Shown: positions 1 through 5,245, counted from the stretch's first letter. The stretch is DNA of 6,565 bases from Candidatus Njordarchaeota archaeon (GCA_029856055.1 JAHQWF010000119.1:1-6565); one strand, 5' to 3'. The notes: generated by a model not told the origin, from the sequence alone. Made by a program: numbers and translations.

Positions 1-545
1 TAAATAGATGAGCTGAGAGAATAAATGTATATGCCTGGTGCTCCAGAAACAACATTATATATATCTAAAATAGCTCTATTCTCAGCTGAAATTTGGTGTA
101 AGAATCCACCAGTTATTATAGAATTCTGGATAATTAATGTACTCGTATCGTATAACTCTATCTCGAAATTCATTAATGTTGAGTTATCTATCACTAAGAC
201 TGCATTATCGTAAACCTCAATATAAGCGCTGTATGTTCCATTACCTATTGTGACATTACTTAGATAAACATAAGAATCATTACTGATATATGTCCTACCA
301 ACTAGTAAAGAATCACTTACATAGACCTCTGAGTACTGGGGCCCCCCCATCACATTAATATCGAAGTTTATTGCTTCTCTATAAGTTTGATAGCTATTTA
401 CATCATTGAAAATGCTGTTTAAAAAGCTTATAGAGCCTTTTTCCTTAGCATGGCTATTGTAGACTGGTAATGTAGAGTATGTCATTAATGGCAGTAGCAA
501 GATGATTAATACCGAAACTGCTTTCTTATATCGCAAACTTATCAC
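1..545 (-). CDS. Secreted beta-helix-like surface protein, 5' part only (runs off left edge)
   Basis: The frame is open from 545 to the window edge and gives 181 residues with no stop; the C-terminus lies outside. The GTG at 545 follows an in-frame TAG at 557-555; the TTG at 536 is an alternative start three codons in. Residues 1-33 form a good signal peptide: basic RYKK at 5-8, hydrophobic VLIILLLPLM at 12-21, and a likely cleavage site after SHA (31-33). From about residue 90 the protein is rich in Asn, Ser, Thr and Tyr. It shows short repeats spaced about 20-22 residues apart: SYVYLSNVTI (91-100), YDNAVLVIDNSTL (112-124), YDTSTLIIQNSII (132-144) and AENRAILDIYNVV (154-166). This pattern resembles the turns of right-handed parallel beta-helices found in extracellular lyases, adhesins and archaeal surface proteins. 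No catalytic residues can be assigned. A role at the cell surface is inferred; the ORF and signal peptide are clear. Confidence 0.75.
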   Translation of the reverse strand, partial: MISLRYKKAVSVLIILLLPLMTYSTLPVYNSHAKEKGSISFLNSIFNDVNSYQTYREAINFDINVMGGPQYSEVYVSDSLLVGRTYISNDSYVYLSNVTIGNGTYSAYIEVYDNAVLVIDNSTLMNFEIELYDTSTLIIQNSIITGGFLHQISAENRAILDIYNVVSGAPGIYIYSLSSSI

Positions 546-563
546 ACTTTTATTCTATTTCAT

Positions 564-579
564 TTAATAAAATTTTATT
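564..579 (-). promoter_or_regulatory. TATA-box-like element for the secreted protein gene
   Basis: On the minus strand this reads AATAAAATTTTATTAA, centred about 26 bp upstream of the GTG at 545. That is the usual distance between an archaeal TATA box and the transcription start, so the mRNA would be leaderless or nearly so. No strong Shine-Dalgarno site precedes the GTG, which fits. The surrounding DNA is also AT-rich, so the call is tentative. Confidence 0.4.
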
Positions 580-733
580 TATTATAGTATTCAATTAGAT
601 AGAAACATTTTTTCAGAAATATAAATTTTATTAAATCAAATAATATTCAAGAAAAAAGAGATTTTTAATAAAATTATAATAAGACAATGTTTTTGTTAAT
701 ATATTCGTAGTAATAATCGGAAATTTGTCTTCT

Positions 734-764
734 AAAAAATAAAAAAAATTTAAAATTTCAAAAA
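734..764 (-). terminator. Poly-T termination region downstream of alaX
   Basis: On the minus strand, 38-68 bp past the alaX stop, there are T5, T4, T8 and T6 runs separated by a few bases. Runs of T without a stable hairpin are the normal archaeal termination signal. The rest of the 546-801 gap is AT-rich DNA. Apart from this element and the promoter at its left end I see only scattered TGTCTT/AAGACA hexamers in it and no ORF or RNA gene. Confidence 0.5.
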
Positions 765-801
765 TTTTGTCTTAATTAAATTATAAATAGCATTCTGGGG
801 A

Positions 802-1509
802 TTACGGCTTAACTGTAAAATGTAATCTTTTCCTATTTCTGCCTTTATTTTGTATTTTTAGAAGCTCGATTTCTCCTATCTCCTTTGTATTGGCAACATG
901 GACGCCGCCGTCAGGTTGAATATCGATTCTTTCTATCTCAACTATTCTGAACACAGGGATATTTGGTGGTAGTCTACCAGCCAATTTTATCATTCCTGGT
1001 GTTTGTAATACCTTCTCTCGCTCCATGTAATATATTTTTACTTTTCTTCCCTCAGATATTACTTTATTTGCTTCTTCTATCACTTTCTGGAATAACTCTC
1101 TATCTGTTTTTTCTAAGCTAAAATCTATATGAGCTCTATTTTCTCTAATCGCATTTCCAGTGATGAGAACACCCACCATGGAGTATAATAGACCGCTAAG
1201 AACATGAGCGGCTGTGTGGAGACGCATTATCCTGTATCTTCTATCCCAATCAATTATTCCTTTAACTATAGCCCCAACTGGAATATCGCTTTTTTCTACA
1301 ACATGATATACCTTGCCCCCTTGTTTAATTACTTCACGTACTCTTATTCTTTCACCGGAATACTCAATAAAACCTGTGTCGCTAGGTAATCCTCCACCAA
1401 CAGGATAAAATGCGGTTCTATCTAGGACAATTCCCTTATCATTAACCTCTTCAACTTTAGCATCAAACTCTTTAAGATATGAATCATCTAAATAAAGTAA
1501 TTTAGTCAT
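802..1509 (-). CDS. alaX: Alanyl-tRNA editing protein AlaX, AlaX-M type
   Basis: This 235-aa protein is a free-standing relative of the AlaRS editing domain. The family hydrolyses mischarged Ser-tRNA(Ala), and AlaX-M also Gly-tRNA(Ala), in trans in the cytoplasm. Residues 34-46 carry the glycine-rich motif of the N-terminal barrel (FYPVGGGLPSDTG), which marks the M type and its usual length of about 220-240 aa. The first metal motif is HTAAH (H98, H102). The second is DGGVH (200-204), with H204 in place and Asp200 where AlaRS has the Cys of CGGTH. The motif usually written GGGQP is GGGLP here, with Leu41. The ATG at 1509 is preceded by GGGAGATC at 3 bp spacing, supporting the start. The gene appears monocistronic and is divergent from the DUF4139 gene. 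Family assignment is firm; the substrate range is inferred from the subtype. Confidence 0.92.
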   Translation of the reverse strand: MTKLLYLDDSYLKEFDAKVEEVNDKGIVLDRTAFYPVGGGLPSDTGFIEYSGERIRVREVIKQGGKVYHVVEKSDIPVGAIVKGIIDWDRRYRIMRLHTAAHVLSGLLYSMVGVLITGNAIRENRAHIDFSLEKTDRELFQKVIEEANKVISEGRKVKIYYMEREKVLQTPGMIKLAGRLPPNIPVFRIVEIERIDIQPDGGVHVANTKEIGEIELLKIQNKGRNRKRLHFTVKP

Positions 1510-1512
1510 TGA

Positions 1513-1520
1513 GATCTCCC
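1513..1520 (-). promoter_or_regulatory. Ribosome binding site of alaX
   Basis: The minus strand reads GGGAGATC followed by TCA and the ATG at 1509. It matches most of the crenarchaeal consensus GGTGATC (complement of the 16S 3' end) and fixes the ATG as the start. Confidence 0.5.
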
Positions 1521-1540
1521 ATCTTCTTTTAATAATTCCA

Positions 1541-1555
1541 AGAATAAATAATAAG
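1541..1555 (-). promoter_or_regulatory. TATA-box-like element for alaX
   Basis: The minus strand reads CTTATTATTTATTCT. Its centre near 1548 predicts a transcription start near 1521-1523, just upstream of the ribosome binding site. The position is right, but the AT-rich background makes the sequence match weak evidence. Confidence 0.35.
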
Positions 1556-1566
1556 ACATTGGTTTA

Positions 1567-1646
1567 ATTAAAGATTAATTACTAAATTAACCTATAAATG
1601 ATAATTAATAAAAAATATAGATAATGTTTTATAATTAATCTTTAAT
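1567..1646. repeat. Perfect 15-bp inverted repeat in the alaX/DUF4139 divergent promoter region
   Basis: The left arm ATTAAAGATTAATTA (1567-1581) is the exact reverse complement of the right arm TAATTAATCTTTAAT (1632-1646), with a 50-bp spacer. The arms lie nearly symmetrically, 57 bp from the alaX ATG and 50 bp from the DUF4139 ATG. A further copy of the core, ATAATTAAT, occurs at 1601-1609, exactly 30 bp (about three helical turns) before the same string at 1631-1639. This could be a regulator site acting on both genes. No regulator is known for it, and AT-rich DNA raises the chance of coincidence. Confidence 0.5.
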
Positions 1647-1661
1647 ACGATAAAAAAGTTA

Positions 1662-1674
1662 CTTTTTTAGTATT
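1662..1674 (+). promoter_or_regulatory. TATA-box-like element for the DUF4139-rhomboid operon
   Basis: CTTTTTTAGTATT is centred about 29 bp upstream of the ATG at 1697, which would give a leaderless or nearly leaderless transcript. No GGTGAT-type site precedes this ATG, which agrees with that reading. A second AT-rich stretch at 1682-1693 is too close to the start to be the TATA box. Confidence 0.35.
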
Positions 1675-1696
1675 AAGCACTAAAATTTATTTTGGG

Positions 1697-3082
1697 ATGA
1701 TTAATCTGAGCATTTATAAGATAACTTTCTATAAAAATGGTCTGCAGAGTATTTATTTTAGATCAAAAGTAAGTTCCTTTGATGGTACTGCCACTTTGAA
1801 ATTTTCGGTAGAAGCTAAAGATCTAGAGAACGCATTACGGACAATTTATGTTTCTTCAGAGAAGTTTTCAGTTAAAGAGATTTATATAAAACATGCTGTT
1901 AAGCCCAGAAGACTTAGTGAAGAAACTGCTTTAATTGATTTATTAAAAACATTAATCGGCAAAAAGATTGAAGTTTACGATGGAAATGAACTAATAACAG
2001 GTATTATGCTTGGATTAGAGAGAAACATGGAGATTTTAACTTCTCAGGGAGTAAATAAAATGCATACTATACTGTTGTCTACAGAAAAAGGGATAAAAAT
2101 CCTTCCATTAATGAATTTAAAAGAACTGTTTATACCAGAAAAATACAGGGAAGAAATCATTTCCTATCTAAAACTTGAGGGAGATTTCGTAGAAATTGAG
2201 ATTGTGCTTTCGGGGGAGGGCGAGGAAGAAATATATTGGAGTTATACTACTCAGGGTACTGGTTGGGAGCCTTTATATAGAATATTCCTCGGAGATAATG
2301 AAGCTAAGTTAATAGCTTTTTCTTTTGTACGTAATGAAACTCCCTATGATTGGGACAAAATAACAATAGAGTTTAGTACAGCAACACCTACTTTTGAATT
2401 GGTGATCCCTATAAAAACTCCTAGAGCACCTAAACAAATTAGGACTCTTACTGCTGAAAAAGCTATGATTCCAACTGAAGTTGTGGAAGCAGATGTTAGG
2501 GAGATAGGTGCTATTGGTATAGCTGTTCAGAATTTTTTTATTAATGGTTTTAATTTAGGTAGAGGGGAGAGTAAAGAGGTCTCATTATTCTCTATAAATG
2601 TGAATGCAAAGGAATTTTCTGAATGGATTACATACAGAGAATTAGTTCATCGTAAGCTAGTCATTGAAAATCCATCTGAAATCAATATTATTTCTGGTAT
2701 GGCTTGCATCTACTTGAGAGATTTGTTTATGGGACTGATTCATCTAAACGACCTTGTTTCAGGAGGTATAGTAGAGTTAACATTGAGTTATGATAATAGG
2801 ATCCGTGTTGAAAAAAGCCAACAATTATTGAAAGAAACCACTGGAATTATTAGACAAGGAGTTAAAAAAGCTTACGAAACTAAGTTCTCTTTAAGGAATT
2901 ATAGCGAGGATGTAGTTGACTTGCTAATTAAGGATAGGCCACCGGAAGAAATACTTAAACCTGAAATAGTTAATGCTAACATAAAACCAGTTGAATTTAA
3001 AGAAGGATTTTATATATGGAAAATAAAACTGAAACCGAAACAAGAAATGGTCATTAATTTTAATTATGTCTATAAAGAGTAA
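1697..3082 (+). CDS. DUF4139 (MuiA-like) family protein
   Basis: This 461-aa protein shows the hallmarks of the DUF4139 family, known in bacteria from the mucoidy inhibitor MuiA. The motif TTQGTGWEPLYRI (184-196) matches the family pattern Y-x-V-x-G-A-x-W-x-P-x-Y. RNETPYDWDKITIEFSTATP (212-231) corresponds to N-x-T-G-E-D-W followed by L-S-T-A-x-P. The C-terminal half has YETKFSLRNYSEDVVDLLIKD (393-413, family-like) and a final strand-rich segment at 435-460. Residues 82-145 look like a small beta-barrel (GKKIEVYDGNELITG). There is no signal peptide or membrane segment, unlike bacterial MuiA, so a cytoplasmic location is inferred. The biochemical function of the family is not known. The rhomboid gene starts 19 bp after the stop, so the two are probably co-transcribed. 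The ATG was chosen as the first start after the putative TATA box. Confidence 0.8.
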   Translation: MINLSIYKITFYKNGLQSIYFRSKVSSFDGTATLKFSVEAKDLENALRTIYVSSEKFSVKEIYIKHAVKPRRLSEETALIDLLKTLIGKKIEVYDGNELITGIMLGLERNMEILTSQGVNKMHTILLSTEKGIKILPLMNLKELFIPEKYREEIISYLKLEGDFVEIEIVLSGEGEEEIYWSYTTQGTGWEPLYRIFLGDNEAKLIAFSFVRNETPYDWDKITIEFSTATPTFELVIPIKTPRAPKQIRTLTAEKAMIPTEVVEADVREIGAIGIAVQNFFINGFNLGRGESKEVSLFSINVNAKEFSEWITYRELVHRKLVIENPSEINIISGMACIYLRDLFMGLIHLNDLVSGGIVELTLSYDNRIRVEKSQQLLKETTGIIRQGVKKAYETKFSLRNYSEDVVDLLIKDRPPEEILKPEIVNANIKPVEFKEGFYIWKIKLKPKQEMVINFNYVYKE

Positions 3083-3090
3083 TCACGTGT

Positions 3091-3097
3091 GGTGATC
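3091..3097 (+). promoter_or_regulatory. Strong Shine-Dalgarno that fixes a TTG start for the rhomboid gene
   Basis: GGTGATC is a full match to the crenarchaeal anti-Shine-Dalgarno complement and sits 4 bp before TTG at 3102. An in-frame TGA at 3093-3095 lies inside it, so no earlier start is possible. The next in-frame ATG is at codon 34, after the first membrane segment. Confidence 0.8.
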
Positions 3098-3101
3098 GGA
3101 T

Positions 3102-3746
3102 TTGTCGCTTGTTTTTGAAGAGGAGGAGTTCGAGAGGTTCTTTCCATACGTTACTTGGGGAATCATTTTCATTAGCGTCTTAGTTTTCGTGCTTGAGATA
3201 ATGAATCCAGCTATTGTTGATAGATTTGCTTTTACTCCCGCTTTGTTCTTTAGAGGTGAGAGATTAGAGACTCTAATAACACACATGTTTCTTCACGGTT
3301 CATTCATACATATTTTCACTAATATGTATTTTGCTTACGTGTTTTGCGATGACTTAGAAAACGTTTATGGACACTTCTATTTCCTAATATTCTATCTGAT
3401 ATCAGGTATAGGCGCCGCTTTAATCCATGCTATCCTCACTCCAACACCTAATATTCCAAGCATTGGTGCTTCAGGCGCTTTATTTGGTGTTATGGCAGCA
3501 TACGCAGTATTTTTCCCTAAGAGAAGACTGTATGTACTCCTTGGTTATTACTACTTGAGAGTTAAGGCTATTTACTTCGCTCTATTCTATTTCCTATTAG
3601 AATCCTTGTACGTAGCACTAGGAGTAGTTGACTATGTAGCACACACAGCGCATGTAGGTGGATTCGTTACAGGTCTTATACTAGCTTTAATCTACAAGTA
3701 TTTTGAGAAACATATAATTTATAAAACGCCACAACATTGGTGGTAA
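3102..3746 (+). CDS. Rhomboid family intramembrane serine protease
   Basis: This 214-aa protein has the six-helix rhomboid core. Rhomboids cleave transmembrane segments of other membrane proteins within the bilayer. The catalytic serine is S124 in GASGA (122-126). The partner histidine is H184 in AHVGG (183-187). The oxyanion and gating residues of helix 2 are present as H65, H70 and N74 in FLHGSFIHIFTN (63-74). Membrane segments lie at about 17-36, 67-83, 92-111, 119-138, 154-174 and 181-200. The short acidic N-terminus (FEEEEFERF) is probably cytoplasmic. The usual Gly before the acidic pair in the helix 2 end (GDDLE) is Cys82 here. The C-terminus ends in a short basic tail. It follows the DUF4139 gene by 19 bp, probably in one operon; its substrate is unknown. 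All catalytic residues are present, so it should be active. Confidence 0.94.
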   Translation: MSLVFEEEEFERFFPYVTWGIIFISVLVFVLEIMNPAIVDRFAFTPALFFRGERLETLITHMFLHGSFIHIFTNMYFAYVFCDDLENVYGHFYFLIFYLISGIGAALIHAILTPTPNIPSIGASGALFGVMAAYAVFFPKRRLYVLLGYYYLRVKAIYFALFYFLLESLYVALGVVDYVAHTAHVGGFVTGLILALIYKYFEKHIIYKTPQHWW

Positions 3747-3827
3747 AACCAATTATCCATCATTTTTTGATCAGTAAATTTTTTAGAGAGATCAAAATCT
3801 CTGGATGAATTATGATATAATGCTAGT
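3747..3827. terminator. Convergent gap with T-runs and a 6-bp hairpin
   Basis: This 81-bp gap separates the rhomboid gene from the convergent regulator gene. It holds T6 at 3763-3768, TAAATTTTTT at 3775-3784, and a perfect hairpin AGAGAT-CAAA-ATCTCT at 3787-3802. On the minus strand the regulator gene is followed by shorter T-rich stretches. The gap probably terminates both operons; archaea rely mainly on the T-runs. Confidence 0.45.
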
Positions 3828-4274
3828 TTATTTTTCCGTAATTCTGTAATATTTTTTAAGGTCATTCCATAGATTTATAGTCTCTACCAACATAATCAAA
3901 AAAGCTAGAAACAGAGAGAAAATAGAGAAGATAGCAAGTACAATTAATTGCTGATAAAGAAATAAAAATATATTAAAAATCAATATTGCTAGAAAAAATC
4001 CAGCATATAGAGAAAATCTTGGTAGCACTTTACCGAATATTATTGTAGAATATTTAACTATTCCGATCTTGACTGGTTTATAAACAATGTACTTACTACC
4101 ATCTTGCTCTATTAAACCAGCGTTAAGAAGTTTATTCAAGTGATAATGCACTAAACTAGGTGTCGAGAAACCCAGCTCTCTCATTATCTCTCGCACTCCG
4201 AGTGGCTTCTTTTTCTTCAACATGTGTAGGTAGATTCTTAGAGTGTTACCATGAAGAACATTATCTAGATCCAT
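3828..4274 (-). CDS. Membrane-anchored winged-helix transcriptional regulator
   Basis: This 148-aa protein has an N-terminal winged-helix DNA-binding domain (about 8-68) of the ArsR/MarR-like type. Its first HTH helix is VREIMRELGF (27-36), the recognition helix STPSLVHYHLNKLLNAGLI covers 37-55, and the wing DGSKYIVYK covers 58-66. Two transmembrane segments follow at about 88-107 and 110-131, and a short polar tail ends the protein. This layout matches membrane-bound one-component regulators such as ArnR of Sulfolobales, which control archaellum genes, but I see no archaellum genes here. The gene begins 9 bp after the 111-aa membrane protein gene, so the two form an operon. GGGATC lies 5 bp before the ATG as a weak Shine-Dalgarno. 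Its targets are not known; the divergent promoter nearby, with repeated half-sites, is the obvious candidate. Confidence 0.85.
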   Translation of the reverse strand: MDLDNVLHGNTLRIYLHMLKKKKPLGVREIMRELGFSTPSLVHYHLNKLLNAGLIEQDGSKYIVYKPVKIGIVKYSTIIFGKVLPRFSLYAGFFLAILIFNIFLFLYQQLIVLAIFSIFSLFLAFLIMLVETINLWNDLKKYYRITEK

Positions 4275-4283
4275 AAGAGATCC

Positions 4284-4619
4284 CTATCCTGAATCGATAT
4301 CCTCGATACTTACGAATTCTTTTTTCAGTTTCTGTGCAATCAAATAAATAAAAATTATCGATAATACAGCGAGTAGAAATAAATTGGGTGTGATGATCCT
4401 ACTTGGAGCTACTGGTAGCGGTTCACCACTATAATCCGGTTTATATAAAGCAATTTCCACCATGAAAATATATAGTTGTAAAGATATTAAAAATCCGATA
4501 ATTAAACCGAGCATAAAAAAGAATTGCAGTTTTCTTAATGCCTTATTATTATATAATAATCGATTAATAGCGTTCAAAATTATTGAACAATCGTGTTCAA
4601 GGGCTTTTATTTTAATCAC
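4284..4619 (-). CDS. Small two-helix membrane protein, first gene of the regulator operon
   Basis: I do not recognise a family. The 111-aa product has a basic, probably cytoplasmic N-terminus (1-30), a transmembrane segment at about 32-55, and a 20-residue Pro-rich loop likely outside the cell (YKPDYSGEPLPVAPSRIITP, 59-78). A second membrane segment covers 79-97, and a charged tail ends in EDIDSG. Its coding end is 9 bp from the regulator start, so it may act as that regulator's sensing or partner subunit; this is inference. The start is uncertain. GTG at 4619 is the first possible start after an in-frame TAA at 4637-4635, with TTG at 4577 and ATG at 4514 as alternatives. The ATG would remove the N-terminal region up to the first membrane helix. 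The first codons contain the candidate operator. Confidence 0.6.
   Translation of the reverse strand: MIKIKALEHDCSIILNAINRLLYNNKALRKLQFFFMLGLIIGFLISLQLYIFMVEIALYKPDYSGEPLPVAPSRIITPNLFLLAVLSIIFIYLIAQKLKKEFVSIEDIDSG
4572..4600. promoter_or_regulatory. Candidate operator: three GTTCAA/TTGAAC half-sites in alternating orientation
   Basis: GTTCAA (4572-4577), TTGAAC (4583-4588) and GTTCAA (4595-4600) are perfect 6-bp copies. They are separated by 5 and 6 bp, so half-sites repeat every 11-12 bp, close to one helical turn. Adjacent pairs form two overlapping perfect palindromes. I found no other exact copy in the window. The site is inside codons 7-16 of the minus-strand membrane protein gene and immediately upstream of the TATA-like element of the plus-strand genes. 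In archaea that position suits an activator. Binding by the winged-helix regulator encoded next door is a hypothesis. Confidence 0.5.
4604..4617 (+). promoter_or_regulatory. TATA-box-like element for the small membrane gene pair
   Basis: CTTTTATTTTAATC is centred near 4610, predicting a start near 4636 and a leader of about 19 nt that includes the GGTGAT site. A purine stretch (AAGGG, 4599-4603) sits at the expected BRE position. It overlaps the first codons of the divergent gene. A second AT core, TTTATTATAA at 4634-4643, lies only about 17 bp from either start and is too close for a standard leaderless promoter on either strand. Confidence 0.35.
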
Positions 4620-4644
4620 ACATAGGCTAGCTATTTATTATAAG

Positions 4645-4650
4645 GGTGAT
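4645..4650 (+). promoter_or_regulatory. Ribosome binding site selecting ATG 4655
   Basis: GGTGAT with 4-bp spacing to the ATG at 4655 matches the arrangement seen before the rhomboid gene. In-frame GTG 4646 and ATG 4649 overlap the site itself and are therefore unlikely starts. Confidence 0.7.
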
Positions 4651-4654
4651 GACT

Positions 4655-4897
4655 ATGTCAAGTCAAAATGAGTCTAGGAATATCAGTCTTATCTTTAAAA
4701 TGAGGTTACTTCAGTTTTTATTCTTTTCTATATTTGCATTTGGTCTGTCATGGTTCATAAGTGACTTATTACTGGTTTTGAAATTACCAGTATCAACAGC
4801 ATCTATTGGAACAATGATTTTTGGTGTAACAGGAATAATTGGCTGCGAAATAATAGTGAGATGGATTGATAAGTCATTTTTTCAGAAAAGCTCGTGA
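4655..4897 (+). CDS. Small two-helix membrane protein A
   Basis: I do not recognise a family. The 80-aa product has a polar N-terminus (MSSQNESRN) and a first membrane segment at about 18-42. A very short turn (KLPVSTAS, 43-50) leads into a second membrane segment at about 51-68 (GTMIFGVTGIIGCEIIV, 52-68), and a basic tail follows. The hairpin-like shape puts both ends on the same side, probably the cytoplasm. The start was chosen by the GGTGAT site 4 bp upstream. The gene is divergent from the regulator operon with 35 bp between starts and overlaps the following gene by 32 bp, so the pair is probably translated together. A function in the membrane with its neighbour is inferred only. Confidence 0.7.
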   Translation: MSSQNESRNISLIFKMRLLQFLFFSIFAFGLSWFISDLLLVLKLPVSTASIGTMIFGVTGIIGCEIIVRWIDKSFFQKSS

Positions 4898-5165
4898 TGA
4901 ATTAATTAGAAATAGCGTAATTATATCTATTCTATTTATGACAAATACATTTTTCTGGGGCGCATTAATTCAATATATCATAACGACCGAGACTAGGCGC
5001 GGGTTTGCATATGAAACAATTGAAATGGCTGCTCCAGCAGCTGCTACTGGTCCATCATTGCTCTTAATAAGCATCATGTTACTTCTCTTAACTTCATGGT
5101 TTATTTTAATAACCTTAAATAAATTGAAGAGAATCTTAAGCGATCAGGAAATAAAAGATATATGA
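4866..5165 (+). CDS. Small two-helix membrane protein B (TTG start, overlaps A)
   Basis: I do not recognise a family. The product is 99 aa if read from TTG 4866. It has a basic N-terminus (FRKARDELIR, 6-15), a membrane segment at about 17-41, and an Ala-rich loop that is probably extracellular (TIEMAAPAAATGP, 51-63). A second membrane segment covers 64-85, and a charged tail follows. The order of segments and the Pro/Ala loop resemble the 111-aa protein of the divergent operon, so the two could be distant relatives. Similarity is in layout, not in clear sequence. TTG 4866 is the only start before the first membrane segment; the next, ATG 4938, would begin inside it. The purine-rich GTGAGATGGA just upstream could serve as a weak ribosome site. 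It shares 32 bp with gene A in another frame, which suggests translational coupling. Confidence 0.65.
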   Translation: MISHFFRKARDELIRNSVIISILFMTNTFFWGALIQYIITTETRRGFAYETIEMAAPAAATGPSLLLISIMLLLLTSWFILITLNKLKRILSDQEIKDI

Positions 5166-5184
5166 TTTCTCAATAATCTTTTAA

Positions 5185-5193
5185 TTTTATATA
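5185..5193 (+). promoter_or_regulatory. TATA-box-like element ahead of the decayed gene
   Basis: TTTTATATA is the clearest TATA-like string in the 80 bp between gene B and the decayed gene. It would place a transcription start near 5215, about 30 bp before the ATG at 5246. The T-rich stretch around it (5175-5188) may also end the transcript of the small membrane gene pair. Confidence 0.35.
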
Positions 5194-5245
5194 CCTAATT
5201 AATCTTACACCTTAATTCTTTAGCGATACTATAACTGTGGTTTGC

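Noticed and set aside
25..213. Plus-strand ORF of 62 codons
   Set aside because: It lies antisense within the signal-peptide/beta-helix gene, whose minus-strand frame is far more protein-like; it has no ribosome site.
1141..1170. TGATGA string as a possible C box of a C/D guide RNA (also near 4649 and 4895)
   Set aside because: No CTGA D box at a suitable distance; the strings are inside coding sequence or form ribosome sites.
1204..1389. Plus-strand ORF of 61 codons
   Set aside because: It is antisense to the conserved core of alaX, including the HTAAH and GGGLP motifs, and is an artefact of that coding sequence.
3083..3286. Minus-strand ORF of 67 codons
   Set aside because: It is antisense to the N-terminal part of the rhomboid gene, which has all catalytic motifs and a strong ribosome site.
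4634..4643. TTTATTATAA as one shared TATA box for both divergent units
   Set aside because: It is only about 17-20 bp from both start codons, less than the usual 24-28 bp to the transcription start, so it would put the start inside both genes. A role on the minus strand is possible only if that gene starts further downstream.
4462..4671. Plus-strand ORF of 69 codons
   Set aside because: It is antisense to the 111-aa membrane protein and overlaps the start of gene A out of frame. The hydrophobic, well-ordered minus-strand product with its link to the regulator gene is more credible.
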